This document shows positions 18,569 through 29,661 of a DNA stretch of 29,820 nucleotides, piece after piece. The translations under genes and the position numbers were made by a program. Positions within the stretch are counted from its first letter, which is position 1. Each line of letters begins with the position of its first letter. Source of the DNA: Silene noctiflora. Taxonomy: Eukaryota; Streptophyta; Magnoliopsida; Caryophyllales; Caryophyllaceae. The stretch spans positions 2,078 to 31,897 of the forward strand of contig VHZZ01000051.1 of NCBI GenBank assembly GCA_009801015.1. Reading direction: 5' to 3'. The notes under the pieces are model-generated. The model did not search any database and was not told the origin of the DNA. It was given only the letters and a program-made list of their open reading frames with translations.

Positions 18569-18778
18569 AAGTACTCGTAAATAGTATATCCACCGTAAAA
18601 TGGTGTGCTGTTGTTGCAGAACAAGAAAGTGGAAATTGATTCCATCCAAATCTCTAATTCTATATCGAATCCTATCCTATATGGATTTTACAGTGAAGAG
18701 AGACGATAATGATGAGATACATCGGAGTCAAACCAAATGATAATGATTATTCTGTACTACCCTAAAAGTAAAAAGGAT

Positions 18779-21700
18779 TTAGAGATCACGAACACTTGAA
18801 CTGCTACGACCACACACGGAGTTCTCTTCCCGAACAAACCTGACTGCAAGCTCGGGATTTGAAGTTTCCAGCTCAAAGAGTTCCTGCAAATGAATAGCAT
18901 TAGATTGTACCTTTTTTTGTAGTGCTATCAAGTTGTCTTTTTGGCAATCACGTCATATATTTCTTACCACGGTATTTTCACCCTGGTGAAGTAGCGGAGC
19001 AGGGACATAGAGGTTGCACTGTGGGCCGTATACCTGCAATGAAAACTCCTTATACATCACAAGCCGGACAATGACAAAATAGATGGACTGATGAAAAGAA
19101 GAAACGATAGTATCTTACCGGCCAATATCGCCCTAGATTAAATTTGTTGATGAAGGCTATCCCTTTACTCCAGCCTTCCACGGACAGAAATGTGTCCTTT
19201 ACGTCCTCTAAGGTGTTAATGGTAAAATTGCCGCTATAGAAAGCAGGATCTTTAGATAAGACATCAGGATGCAATGTTAAAAGGTGATCTCAAGAACTTC
19301 ATATATCATTAACTTAACAAATACACTGATTTAGCGAATGCTTACTTTTGCCTGCATACACTCCAGCTCGAGCACTCTTAACAACCTCAATGACCGGACT
19401 CCTTTGACCATTGAGATTGTGGAGGGGTATCGGGGAAATTTTCCAATTATGAAGAGGGTGATCATCCAGATACACAGGAGATAAGATACCCTGAAATTTA
19501 ATCAAAGAACAGATTCAAAAGAAAAAACAATAATACTTTTAACAACATAAAGGCAGATAGATCAAAACTCTAATTTGAGCAGTATGAATTACATTAGATG
19601 TGCGCAAATGATAACTCGGAGAATACCCTGAGCATCAAGGCAAAACCAATATATCAAGAGAAGGGCATCAAAAATTGCTGAGTTGACTATTAGATTATAA
19701 GCCGTCTTTACGACTTCTTATATATGGAAATCCCAAAGATGGAGATATAATATAAACTTTACAAGATCAAAATTCCATATTAGAACGAAAAGGGTTCCAT
19801 TATTTTGTACAAGGAGTACAATTTTGTACAAGACCGTTTACACAGCCATAGCTCCTTTCGGCCTTTCCCGATATATAATGCAATTCCAACAGCTGAAATA
19901 GTTACTGTCAGTAGCATTTCACCGGGGTACAATCTTTAGATTTTATAAGCATTATCGGTAAGTAAGCTACTAATGATGCAAATTAACTACTCTGAATGAC
20001 TTGTAAATTATATGAATGACTGTTAGCTGGCCATACTTGCTCAAATTCACATTAGAATTACCACCACAAATATATACATGAAAGTTTCAGAAACAAATTA
20101 ATAAGAGAAAAGCTAGGGCACCTTTCGGTCGAACATGTATGGGCCATAATTGATCCTCCCCATGTTCTCCACCTGCGGACATCAGAATGAAGACCTAGTG
20201 AACAAAGATTCTCACTTTCTTTTTCTCAACAGCCCACTTTTGTCCAGGGCTTCTATTGTTGGAAGAAATTAACAAGGGGTGAAGTTTAAAGAGGAAGGAA
20301 GATGGCAGATACCAAAACAAATAAGGTTATACTCGAAGCACATTTGACATGCGGAAGCTGAAGTTCTTTGTTTGACCATCTCTCAATCTTGCCTGCATAT
20401 ATTGGCATTCCTTTGTAGTTTTTTGAATTGCACGTAACAAAAATCTGAGCTCTATCATGGACCTATAAATTCAATAACCAAAAAATCTTCAAAGACCACA
20501 AAATGTAATCATTAACATATTAACATCAAGAGTGTATATAAGTACTCGTGCACTTTCAACGTATTCTAGATTTCCAGATATAATTCCATACAAACGATAG
20601 CTTACAAACATGCATTCGATGCATATAATTAAAACCACCATGAATCCATGATAAATGAAATTTTAGGAGACAATGAGATGAATTAAGCATTAGAGAAAAG
20701 AATTTAGAAAAACAAATTAGAGTTCCATAACACCCAAATAATCAAAACTCAAACAATGCAGAAACAGACAAACTGTAAACGTTTGAGTGCACTTAAATAA
20801 GCAGGAACGAGGAGTTAAACCAAAAAAAGGTATCGACATAACTAAAATGACAAAAAGATACAAACTTTTAACTCTTAATACATCATCAGTGCAACAGAAT
20901 AAAATTCATGTAAGCATCATAATTTCTACCAAATGGCACACGACTAAGCCAGCATATATGATCGACAGGTACAAAAAGTAAACACAAATGGCGAACCAGC
21001 CTTTCAGTAACACACCCTACAAGCTCGAAATAAGGGGGAGAAAAAGACAGAAAAATGTAAGAGATATAAATTAGACAAGGAAAACACAGGGCATAGAAGC
21101 CATACCTTTGGGATGGATAAGGTACTAGCACTGTCATGCGCATTATATTCCGACATGTAAAGTAGAAACCCATATGTCTGCATGCAGGAAAGGAAAACAT
21201 AAATAAGGATTTGAGGTAGAGAAAAAATAGGGTGTTTTAGTCTCCTAAATCATTAAAAAGAACCCCATCTAATTTTCTTTCTTTTTTTTGCTATTGCATC
21301 TTACCTCAACCCATCTGGTTTCAGGATAAACATAGACAGGTGATTATGGATTTTCTACCCCACATCTCCCAACTTTTACCTAGTTTATTAATTAAAACTA
21401 CTGAAGTGAGACTCATAATCATAATAAAATAAGAAAATCCAATAACAGCATTAATGTGAATTACCTGGCCCACAGACTCCATTGAAATTGGGTCAGTGGA
21501 TTCTACAACACTGGAGTTATTTTGGTTTCTAATGATGTCAAACAGGGATGAAACTCTTGACAATTGAACATATCCATATTCTGCCTTCTCATTATTGGAC
21601 GGGATGGGTGGAACATATGCAGCTGCATATTTCTTTATTACCCTCCGTATTGCTGAGGAAAAGGATAAAATATCAATGGGAAAAGTTAATCAATAAATGT

Positions 21701-24700
21701 GATCATCCAATGAAGGTAGTCTAGGAAGAAAAAGTTGTGCTATGTTTCCAGATATTTCCAATTTGTAAAATTGAAGTGCTCGGCTTCAAAGAATACATAT
21801 TTATGCAAAAAAACAGCAGAACCGAACTTATCCAAAGAGAAAATTTTCAGCCCCAGGGAAAAGTGATGATGTTGCTATCAATAAAAATGTCTTTGAGCAA
21901 AGGACTCTGATCGAAGGCATATTACTTCCACCTCATAATGATGTTCCTATTTCATTTTAATGGTCAAAGTTTCAAAATGTTGACACATTTACATTTTTTA
22001 TAAATGCTTACTGTATAATATTAACACATTTACATTTTTTATTCAAAAATCTTCCATAAAATTATACTTCTAAATTAAAAGTAATATATAATTATATAAA
22101 CGCAAAACTATGGTCAATGTGTCATCTTGGGAACCAGAGTAAAAGTAAATAGGAACATCACTGTGAGTGAAAGGGAGTACGAAAATGAAAATATTAAAAT
22201 ACTGGTTACAGCAGGCTGTAGAAAACAGAAAAATTAAGGAAAAACATGCATGGCAGAAGATCAGTGACGTGCCTCTGAACTTTGCATTATCCACATCACC
22301 AGATTCTCTAATTGGTGCATCCTGGGGAATAAGATTCCATTATCCACAATGATAAATGATAGAGTAACATTGAAGTGCTTTGTAAGATTTCTCACATAAT
22401 CATAGGAAGTGAGGTCAGGCTTGTAATCTGACTCGTTAGAACCAGTATTTGCCCCATTATAGAACCCAAAATTTGTCCCACCATGTGCCATCTAACATTT
22501 CCGAGCAACTTATGTCAGATAACTATGCCAACAGTCTTTACTAGACTCAGAAAAAACTCTTATCAACATACATAAAGAACCACAGAGCCATTCCTCGCCA
22601 AAATCTTCTCAAGCTCAGCTGCCGTAGAATAAGCATCAGTCTTTGCAATCTTCTCACCCCAGTGTGTCAGCCAGCCAGTGTAGAATTCTCTGCAATGAGA
22701 AACTTATGAGCATCATTTACACTGCCAACACATTGTTAGCATGATTATAGTTGTATAGTACTCACGAGGAAAGAGGAGGCGATTTTCCAGGGGCATTGAA
22801 CTCCTTCTGCAGTTCAAATATGGGCCAAGCTTTGTCACCTGTTGTGAAGTCAACAGCTGCAAACAAGGATAAAAACATACTCGTATATACTTTCAGGAAA
22901 GCAATGATGTTATATTAGGAGTATTAGATCAAACAACAGTGATATGCTGTCAAAGTGAGCTCTGATTCTTAATTGACCTATGTGCTCAAGTTTGACACAC
23001 TTCTGAACTTTGTATTGCTGCAAAATAATATCATTAATTTCTAGTCAGAATTCAGAAACTATTAAGTGATGACGTGATAGGAGACGATTTCAGCTTTTTT
23101 TATATCTAAATTAACAGTAAAGTATAGGCATAAAGTTGTCATTTACGTGTTGTGAACTGAACGGATTTTGCTTTCACATTCAGCTTTAATGAATGTGCCT
23201 TCTTCAAACACACGGACATAGAGATCAGATACCAAAAGGAAATAAGAGATAAAAAGAAGAGAAAAGAAAATTCTTCATAGAGTACAATTGGCATTGTTCC
23301 TCATTTGAGCCTCAACACTAGCGTGCTCCTATTCTCGTGCTTTACCCCAGTCTCTCCCTTTTAGGAGACATTCTTATACAAATCTTTCTTACTTGGGACA
23401 AAAAAAAATATAACTATTTCTTACAGACAACTCTCACCAGCATAGACACCGTTTTCTGGGATAGTTCCTTTCTCCAGGGTTTCTCTCGTACCGCCATCTG
23501 TAGTGTACCTGAATGGCCAAGGTAAGAAATTTCTCATGAATTATAACCTCTCAGGAGATTTCTCCCTACATTACGGCTACCAGGAGCTTTAAGGACTCGG
23601 AAATTCTGAGTGTTTTGTTAGTTATGGAGTTATAGTGAACATCAAAAAATGGAAGTGTCTCTCCTGTCTAAAAGGGGGAAAGCACTCATGATGTCACTAG
23701 AGAAGTAGTCTCCCAGTCTCACCTAGATCAAGCAAATCATGCACGGTATTATATAGCATAAGTTACACAAAAACATTTCCAAATAGAGATTTTTTATTTG
23801 AAGAAGTATGGCCATCAGCCCATCATTAGTCCAACTATTTCTTTCCTTCCATCTATACTACCATATTGCCAATCTTCTCATGTGATTTAACATCTACTTT
23901 CCAAGACTGAACTCAGTCAATAGAATGAATCAGATAACAGAGGAAGTGGTATTGTCTAGTAAAACCAAAGACCAATATCACATTCCAGACTGAAAGATGC
24001 TATCCAAGCTCTGAAGCACGTTCAATCAGAAATTTGAAGATGAGAAGCACGAACAAAACATGTTTTTTAGGTGTACTAGGAGTAACCTATGATGACGATG
24101 CATATAAAAATCAGTAATAAATTGTACAGAACCATTAAGCGACATTAAAAACACGTAACTCCTTACAAGATTACACCATGTCCCATGTGTCTCTGGCCTA
24201 ACTCAACAAGGTGACGTAGATATGCTTTATCATCTCCGTATGAACCATACTCATTTTCTATCTGTCATAAATAATCCGTTATCAGACTAAAGCTAATAAG
24301 TAAGGACTAAAGTCCAGGAAATTCATTTGAAATACTATCACACACTAAGGAAACCACAACAAGTGTAAACAATGATAGACCTAGCAACTTTCAGATATGA
24401 AAGGAAAATAGGAACATAACAGACTAGCACACCTGAACCATGATGATGGGACCACCGTTCTCATAGAGAAAAGGCACCAGCATGGGAAGCAGTATGCCCC
24501 ACCAACTATCTACCTATAGAACAAATAAATTGGATCTTGTAAGCATCAATCAGATCTTTGTGTTTTCAACACTACAGTGACGTTGTGTACAGGCGGCCCT
24601 CTATCCCACATTCCCACTATAGGTGAGAGCCCTTGAGCCACTGAATGAAGTGATGTTGAATGGGAAAAGCTACAAAACCACTACGAGATGGGGAGGTCTT

Positions 24701-26432
24701 CAAGCATACAATATAGAGATGTCTTTCAACATAGGCATTGCATCAAGTTCGCTTTAAAATTAAATCCATACCAGATGGAGATAAGCTGGGTCTGAAGACC
24801 TCAGCCTGAGAGCCGGCTCTTTATCAAGCAACCAAGCTGGAAATCCACCCAAATCCCACTCTGCGTTACATATGAAAATCATACTATCACAGTGTATGAT
24901 TAAAATTTTATGTATTAAGCACTCTATTAATTTGTATTTGTAGCAGTATGGGGCGTAATTATGTGCTAGATGTTCCAGGAATTTTAATACTATTAAACGA
25001 TCCACATGTTCCTTGAACTTCACTAAAGTAACCAATGAAGGATATAAATGTAATTGTAGAGAGAATATAGCTTTTAGAACAGACCTCCGCATATGTACGG
25101 GCCAGGCCGAAGCATGACAAGGAATCCCATCTTCTGGCAGAGTTTTAGAAATGAAACTATGTCAGCAATGCCATTGAATACCAGATTCCCAGGGCTTGGT
25201 TCATGCAGATTCCACGGAACATATGTCTGAATAGTGTTTAAGCCCAATGCCTTCATTCTCATCAGTCGATCTTCCCAGTACTGCATTGCCACCATAAATT
25301 GGTAATTATAGCTTTAACTAGAATGTTATCAAACATGGGATTTTACATAGGAAAAAAGAAATAAAGAAACAAACTTTTTATTAATTTGACAAAAAATGAC
25401 CATATTGTTTCCACTGCTCGCTTCCGTTCAATTTATTACTTTTCCATGTTTTGTTGTTTGCACAGATGATAACAAGCAATTTACTCTAAATAAATTTATC
25501 CACCAATCTAGCAAGGTAAAATTCAATAAGGCTAGTACCTCAGGAAGAACGCGAAAGTAATGCAAATCACCACCAATTATCCGGAACGGCTCACCATCTT
25601 TCCAGAACATGTCATCAGCAATCTCAAACTTCCTAACATAATGATGCTGCTCAAAATAAAATAAAAAACAAACATCACATCAAATAGAAACAACTTCAAT
25701 ACCTATTGACTCTAAACAAATCAACAAAATTTACTTCTTAATTCATCAACAATTCAAAACACATCTAATTCCATTAAACAAACATTGATTACTTATACAT
25801 CCATCACATACAGTATTGCAGTGGCCAGTGGCAGAGCCAGGCGGGGGCTAGCAGGGGCAGTTGACTCTAAACAATTGAAAAATTGAAGATTTTTAGTTAA
25901 AATTTCCGATCTTTTTTCTATTTTACTTTAATACTTTAGTACTTCGCCCCCTGAAATTCGCCGCCCCCTAACGTCAAAATGTCAAATCCTGGCTCCGTTA
26001 CTGATTATTTACACGCCATGATCTCTACCTAACCTCATTTTCCTTAAACAGCAAAACCTTCAGCATAAAACCGGATTTTAAACGATAATAATTCGAAGAT
26101 AAAAACCTAAGTCAAATCAATGTCACTAAACTTAAGTATTCCATATCAATGATCAAAGTTTCATGAAGATTAAGTAACTAAATCATGATATTTCACTTGA
26201 ATTACTTGTCATATCAGTCAAATGATCATTAAACTACTGTAAATTACGATCAAACAATGCAACAATCAAAACGAAGCAAAACTGAAGCAATGATCATAAA
26301 ACGAAGAAGCACCTTTGCTCGGTGGTGGTGGTGGCGAAGAGGAGAGACGGCGGTGAAGAAGGCGAAGAGAGAGAAGATAATGGCAGCGATGGTGGTGAAG
26401 GAGAACAAGCTTACTTTCTTCTTCATCGCCAT
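18779..26432 (-). CDS. BGAL17: Beta-galactosidase 17-like, glycoside hydrolase family 35
   Basis: Nineteen coding exons, in gene order: 26432-26313, 25646-25539, 25280-25085, 24860-24772, 24513-24433, 24261-24167, 23508-23438, 22856-22766, 22689-22572, 22491-22396, 22321-22273, 21652-21465, 21177-21106, 20462-20313, 20172-20122, 19490-19346, 19288-19119, 19033-18968 and 18883-18779. They join in frame to 686 residues. The N-terminus looks like a signal peptide (hydrophobic 7-29), suggesting secretion to the wall or vacuole. GH35 motifs: [12 protein letters not shown] (65-76), [23 protein letters not shown] (191-204; acid/base Glu 202) and SEFYTGW (nucleophile Glu 285). [18 protein letters not shown] follows, and the C-terminal beta domains include [18 protein letters not shown] and [15 protein letters not shown]. 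It matches Arabidopsis BGAL17, a single divergent clade without the C-terminal lectin domain. Oddities: the intron from 22272 to 21653 starts with GC, and the acceptor of exon 17 (CTTGAG|ATCACC) is weak. The alternative acceptor (CTAAAG|ATCC at 19250) is also in frame. Confidence 0.96.
21925..22177. mobile_element. Stowaway-like MITE in a BGAL17 intron
   Basis: The left end CTTCCACCTCATAATGATGT mirrors the right, whose reverse complement begins CTCCCTTTCACTCACAGTGA. Both are followed by GATGTTCCTATTT. TA dinucleotides flank it at 21923-21924 and 22178-22179. The element is 253 bp, AT-rich inside and non-coding. It sits in the intron 21653-22272, which has a GC donor. Confidence 0.8.
25826..26003. 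mobile_element. TIR element in BGAL17 intron 1
   Basis: The left end CAGTGGCAGAGCCAGG is mirrored by the reverse complement of the right end, CAGTAACGGAGCCAGG. The element is 178 bp, with GGGGGC at one side and GCCCCCT words at the other, so the inverted similarity goes further inside. CAG-type ends of this kind are frequent in hAT-like MITEs, but no 8-bp duplication is visible. Confidence 0.6.
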
Positions 26433-26590
26433 TGTTGTTGTTCAGTGACAGTAGAGGAAATGAGTCATCGACTGTCAAAGTGTCAAAGTGTCAAGTGTCA
26501 ACCTCGTCAAAATCACGGTTTTTCTAACGTGTATCTACGGAACTACAAATAATTGTGTGGTCTACTTTATAGTTTATAATAGTGCATTAT
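26433..26590 (-). promoter_or_regulatory. Probable BGAL17 leader and promoter
   Basis: This is the DNA directly upstream of the BGAL17 start codon. It contains an imperfect GTCAAAGTGTCAA tandem repeat at about 26475-26500. Read on the minus strand this is TTGAC-rich (W-box-like words), which would fit WRKY binding; that is only a suggestion. No clear TATA box was assigned. Confidence 0.35.
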
Positions 26591-26602
26591 TTTAGGACCA
26601 AC

Positions 26603-27147
26603 CTATCTCATCCTTTCGAATGATAGAGGGGGTTGAAGCAACCGGCTTTCAAACCACCTCGAAAGAGTTGGACATGAATGTCCAATAGAAGCCATAAAGT
26701 CGACAACTTTGTTGGGTTCACGAAAGCAATGTTTAATTATTACGGATTTCCCCAAGAATTTGTCAGGTACTACGGATTGAGTTGATAACACATAAATTAT
26801 CACCTTCTATAATTAACTTTGAGATTCCTAAATATTTAGCTGCTAAAATGTCTTCTTTTAAAGCGAGAGTTTCAACAACGAGAATACTATTAGACCCACA
26901 TTTTATAGCTCCTAACAAAACGACTTTACAATTATGATCTCTTATAAAATAACCTAGAGAAGCTTCATACCATTTATTTTCGACCCGTCAAAATTTAGCT
27001 TTAGAAACCCATTTCTCGGTTTCTCCCACCAAATTTCATTCTTACTAATAGTATTTCTAACTGACACGTCTTTATCAGGATTGTTAAGATCTTTATGTCT
27101 GATCTCATTCCAAATCTTAATGCTATTATTACATAAAAGAATAAGTT
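26603..27147 (-). pseudogene. LINE-derived RNase H domain, decayed
   Basis: The minus-strand translation shows the plant non-LTR retrotransposon RNase H (RVT_3) pattern in pieces. The order is NEIWWEKP then LKLNFDGS, a frame change, LGYFIRDHNCKVVLLGAIKCG, VVETLALKEDI, LIIEGDNL, a TGA stop after NSIRST, and finally HCFREPNKVVDFMASIGHS in another frame. The acidic residues of the RNase H site (Asp of FDGS, Glu of VETLAL, Asp of EGDN) are still readable. At least one frameshift, one stop and an apparent internal deletion before HCFRE make it non-functional. The reverse transcriptase part is absent. It lies upstream of BGAL17. Confidence 0.8.
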
Positions 27148-27227
27148 TTCACTTATATTTTATGATATATGAAAATTCAATTATTCTTTATGATAAAAAA
27201 AATTGTGACAAAAAAAATACATAAATA

Positions 27228-27535
27228 GGACTATACATGCAGATTGCAGACTGTATATGAGCATCGTATATTCAATACAAATCTAATTGAGCATATATGT
27301 AATTTTTTTGTATTTTGATTTACAATTTAATTTTTTAGGCGTTAAAATTAAAATCTTATTGAGTTTATATGTATTATTTTTTAGTTTAAATATAATATTT
27401 TGAGTTAAATTTTTGTTTATAAAGGCGTTCAAATTCTTTTCAATAAAGTTCGTAAAATGTACATATAAGCTCAAATCCTTTGTTATAAAGCTCCAAATCT
27501 ATATTACCAGATGTATACAACTGGTTGTATGGTCC
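27228..27535. mobile_element. TIR element, relative of the one at 1140-1309
   Basis: It starts GGACTATACATGCAG. The reverse complement of its end is GGACCATACAACCAGTTG. The interior is very AT-rich and shares GAGCTTTAT-like words with the element near the left edge of the window. It has no coding capacity. A GAGAGACCGTCTCTC near-palindrome follows at about 27560. Confidence 0.5.
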
Positions 27536-28802
27536 ACTAATTGAAGAAACAGTAGGTCTCGTGAGAGACCGTCTCTCAGAAGTTTTTGTGTTGAAGAAAA
27601 TAAATACGGAGTATGATATGAAAAAAAAAAGTTTATTTTCACAGTACACATTTTACTCATTCCAGTATCTTTCACACCAAACTTTCTATTTATCTACCCT
27701 TAACTAAAAAACATTAAACTTAATTATCTCTACCTTCTCTCTATTCTTACATCTCTAACTTCCTTCAACCTCTTTCAAAGTATTCAAATATGAATGTTAT
27801 TTGGGGAAAAAAAAAGTATTTAATTCACTAATTCATCACTAATAATTAAAAAAGTATTGTATCGTTTTTAAATTAGGATTTATGTTCAACTTAATTATTG
27901 TTAATTGGTGTGGGGCAATGAAATTAAATTTCACGATAATCACATCATATTGAAAGTAATAGTTAAAGTTCATAGTTTACATGATGTCGAATTTTAATTC
28001 TGTCCAGAGTACAACATTCTTTTATTTATTTTTAATAATTGTTCAAATTATTCAACCGCCAATACGAACCTAGGACAGTGGTGGTGGTGGTTGGATGGCT
28101 GGGCTGGGCTGGGCTGGTGGTGTCTCTAGTATGTCTTAGAGAGCTTTTACGAGAGTGTATTATTATATCTACAATATGATATATATTTGCTATGTTATAT
28201 TTAAATGGTGTTTATAATTTTTTTTTTATTTGGCAAAAAAGTACCGTAAAAAAAAATTATGAAAATTATATAATTAGATTTGTGGTAAAAAAAATGCTAT
28301 CATTAGAGTATAGATTTTATATCATTTGCACATATTTTAATTATAATAAAAAAAATAGAAAAAAAAAACGTATGAATATCAATAGATAGTATAAAATTTG
28401 CTCATTATTAAATCGGGTTTGATTGTCAAATATGTGCGAAAAATATGGGGTACTTCTCAGTATATTATTTGTCTCACATTGAAAAATAATGTAGGTGTGA
28501 TATATATATATATATATATACTACGTATAAATAGTTGAATTGTCCCACATCAAAAGATTATCATAAGATGGGGTTATCCCATGACTATAAATAAGAGTAT
28601 TGTGGAACTTGGGTATCAATCCAAAAATTTTGAGTGTCTCAAATATTGTCTTCGAGAGCTCTTATAAGAGTGCATCAGTTACAACAGCAACATACAAATA
28701 AAAAGCGTTACAACCTTTTTTCATTAACAAAGTGTTTTATCTTTTATTTTATTTGAAAAAAATATTTTAATCTTAAACAAATAATTACATAGGATGCAAA
28801 AT

Positions 28803-28872
<70 letters not shown>

Positions 28873-29535
28873 GAGGCTTTTTTCGGGCAATTTTAGAGAC
28901 TCCAAGTTTTCTAAAACACCTAATTAATTTACTAATTTTAAAGGATAAATAAATAATTATCAATAGATAAAAATCAATATCTATTAAATTTTTTATTTTT
29001 ATTTTTTTTATAGAATTTATTGCAGATTGAAATTCTACTTTGAAGCAAACTAAATTGTATATATATACACACACCACGGGTACCGCATCAATGCATCATA
29101 TGATGTAGTTTATAATTTATTTATTTTTCATATTATTTTCAGCTACATAATTACTGTTAATCTTTTTAATTTCTTATTTTTTGTTACTAATTTGATTGAT
29201 TAGTTTTAATATTTGATTTTTTGGATTGTGTATTTTCGAAATGAGATAGGCTGATTGACAATTTAACGAAATTCATAGTGCACAATAGAGACCTCATCAC
29301 CATTTGCTATAGAAAGATCATCCCCCTTACTACTAAGAGAATAAAAATTTTCTTAGTTTCCCTCCAAAAAGCATCTAGCTAAATAAGGCAATAAGTAAAA
29401 CTTTATTTCATTACATTATTATATTTTCAATGAATATATTCTTATAATTTAACTCTAATCATTTAATTAAATTCATAATTATGATTTTTTCATTAAAATA
29501 AATTAAATTTGGTTTTAAACTATAAACTATAAGTT
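27536..29535. other. AT-rich intergenic DNA with microsatellites
   Basis: No gene is supported. Items seen are a G-rich GGCTG run (28078-28120), a TA run (28500-28520), a long AT run (28804-28868) and a promoter-like block near 28540-28610. That block has TGTCCCACATC followed by a TATAAATA word, which resembles the U3 part of some plant LTR or TRIM elements. A word GAGAGCT-TTA-GAGTG occurs twice (about 28139 and 28653), possibly marking related LTR pieces. Confidence 0.45.
28804..28868. repeat. (AT)n microsatellite
   Basis: About 65 bp of uninterrupted AT dinucleotides. A shorter TA run lies at 28500-28520. Its length is prone to sequencing and assembly error. Confidence 0.95.
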
Positions 29536-29661
29536 GCTAATTTTTTTAATAATGCAATAATATATTACTGTAAATGATGCTAAATTTTTGATAATGCAAT
29601 AATATATTATTGTAGATGATGCTAATTTTTTGAGTAATGCAATAATATATTACTGTAGATG
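29536..29661. repeat. 42-bp tandem repeat, three units
   Basis: The core AATGCAATAATATATTA starts at 29551, 29593 and 29636, a period of 42-43 bp, separated by GTA-ATGATGCTAA-TTTTT blocks. A decayed fourth piece (TTTAATATATTACT) follows. The units lie in AT-rich non-coding DNA. Confidence 0.85.

Noticed and set aside
24760-25295. Separate short genes on the minus strand within BGAL17
   Set aside because: They are exons read through into introns; joining at GT-AG sites gives the continuous GH35 protein.
28802-29077. 91-residue frame ending in Tyr-Ile repeats
   Set aside because: Its C-terminal half is the translation of the AT microsatellite, and the rest has no resemblance to a protein family.
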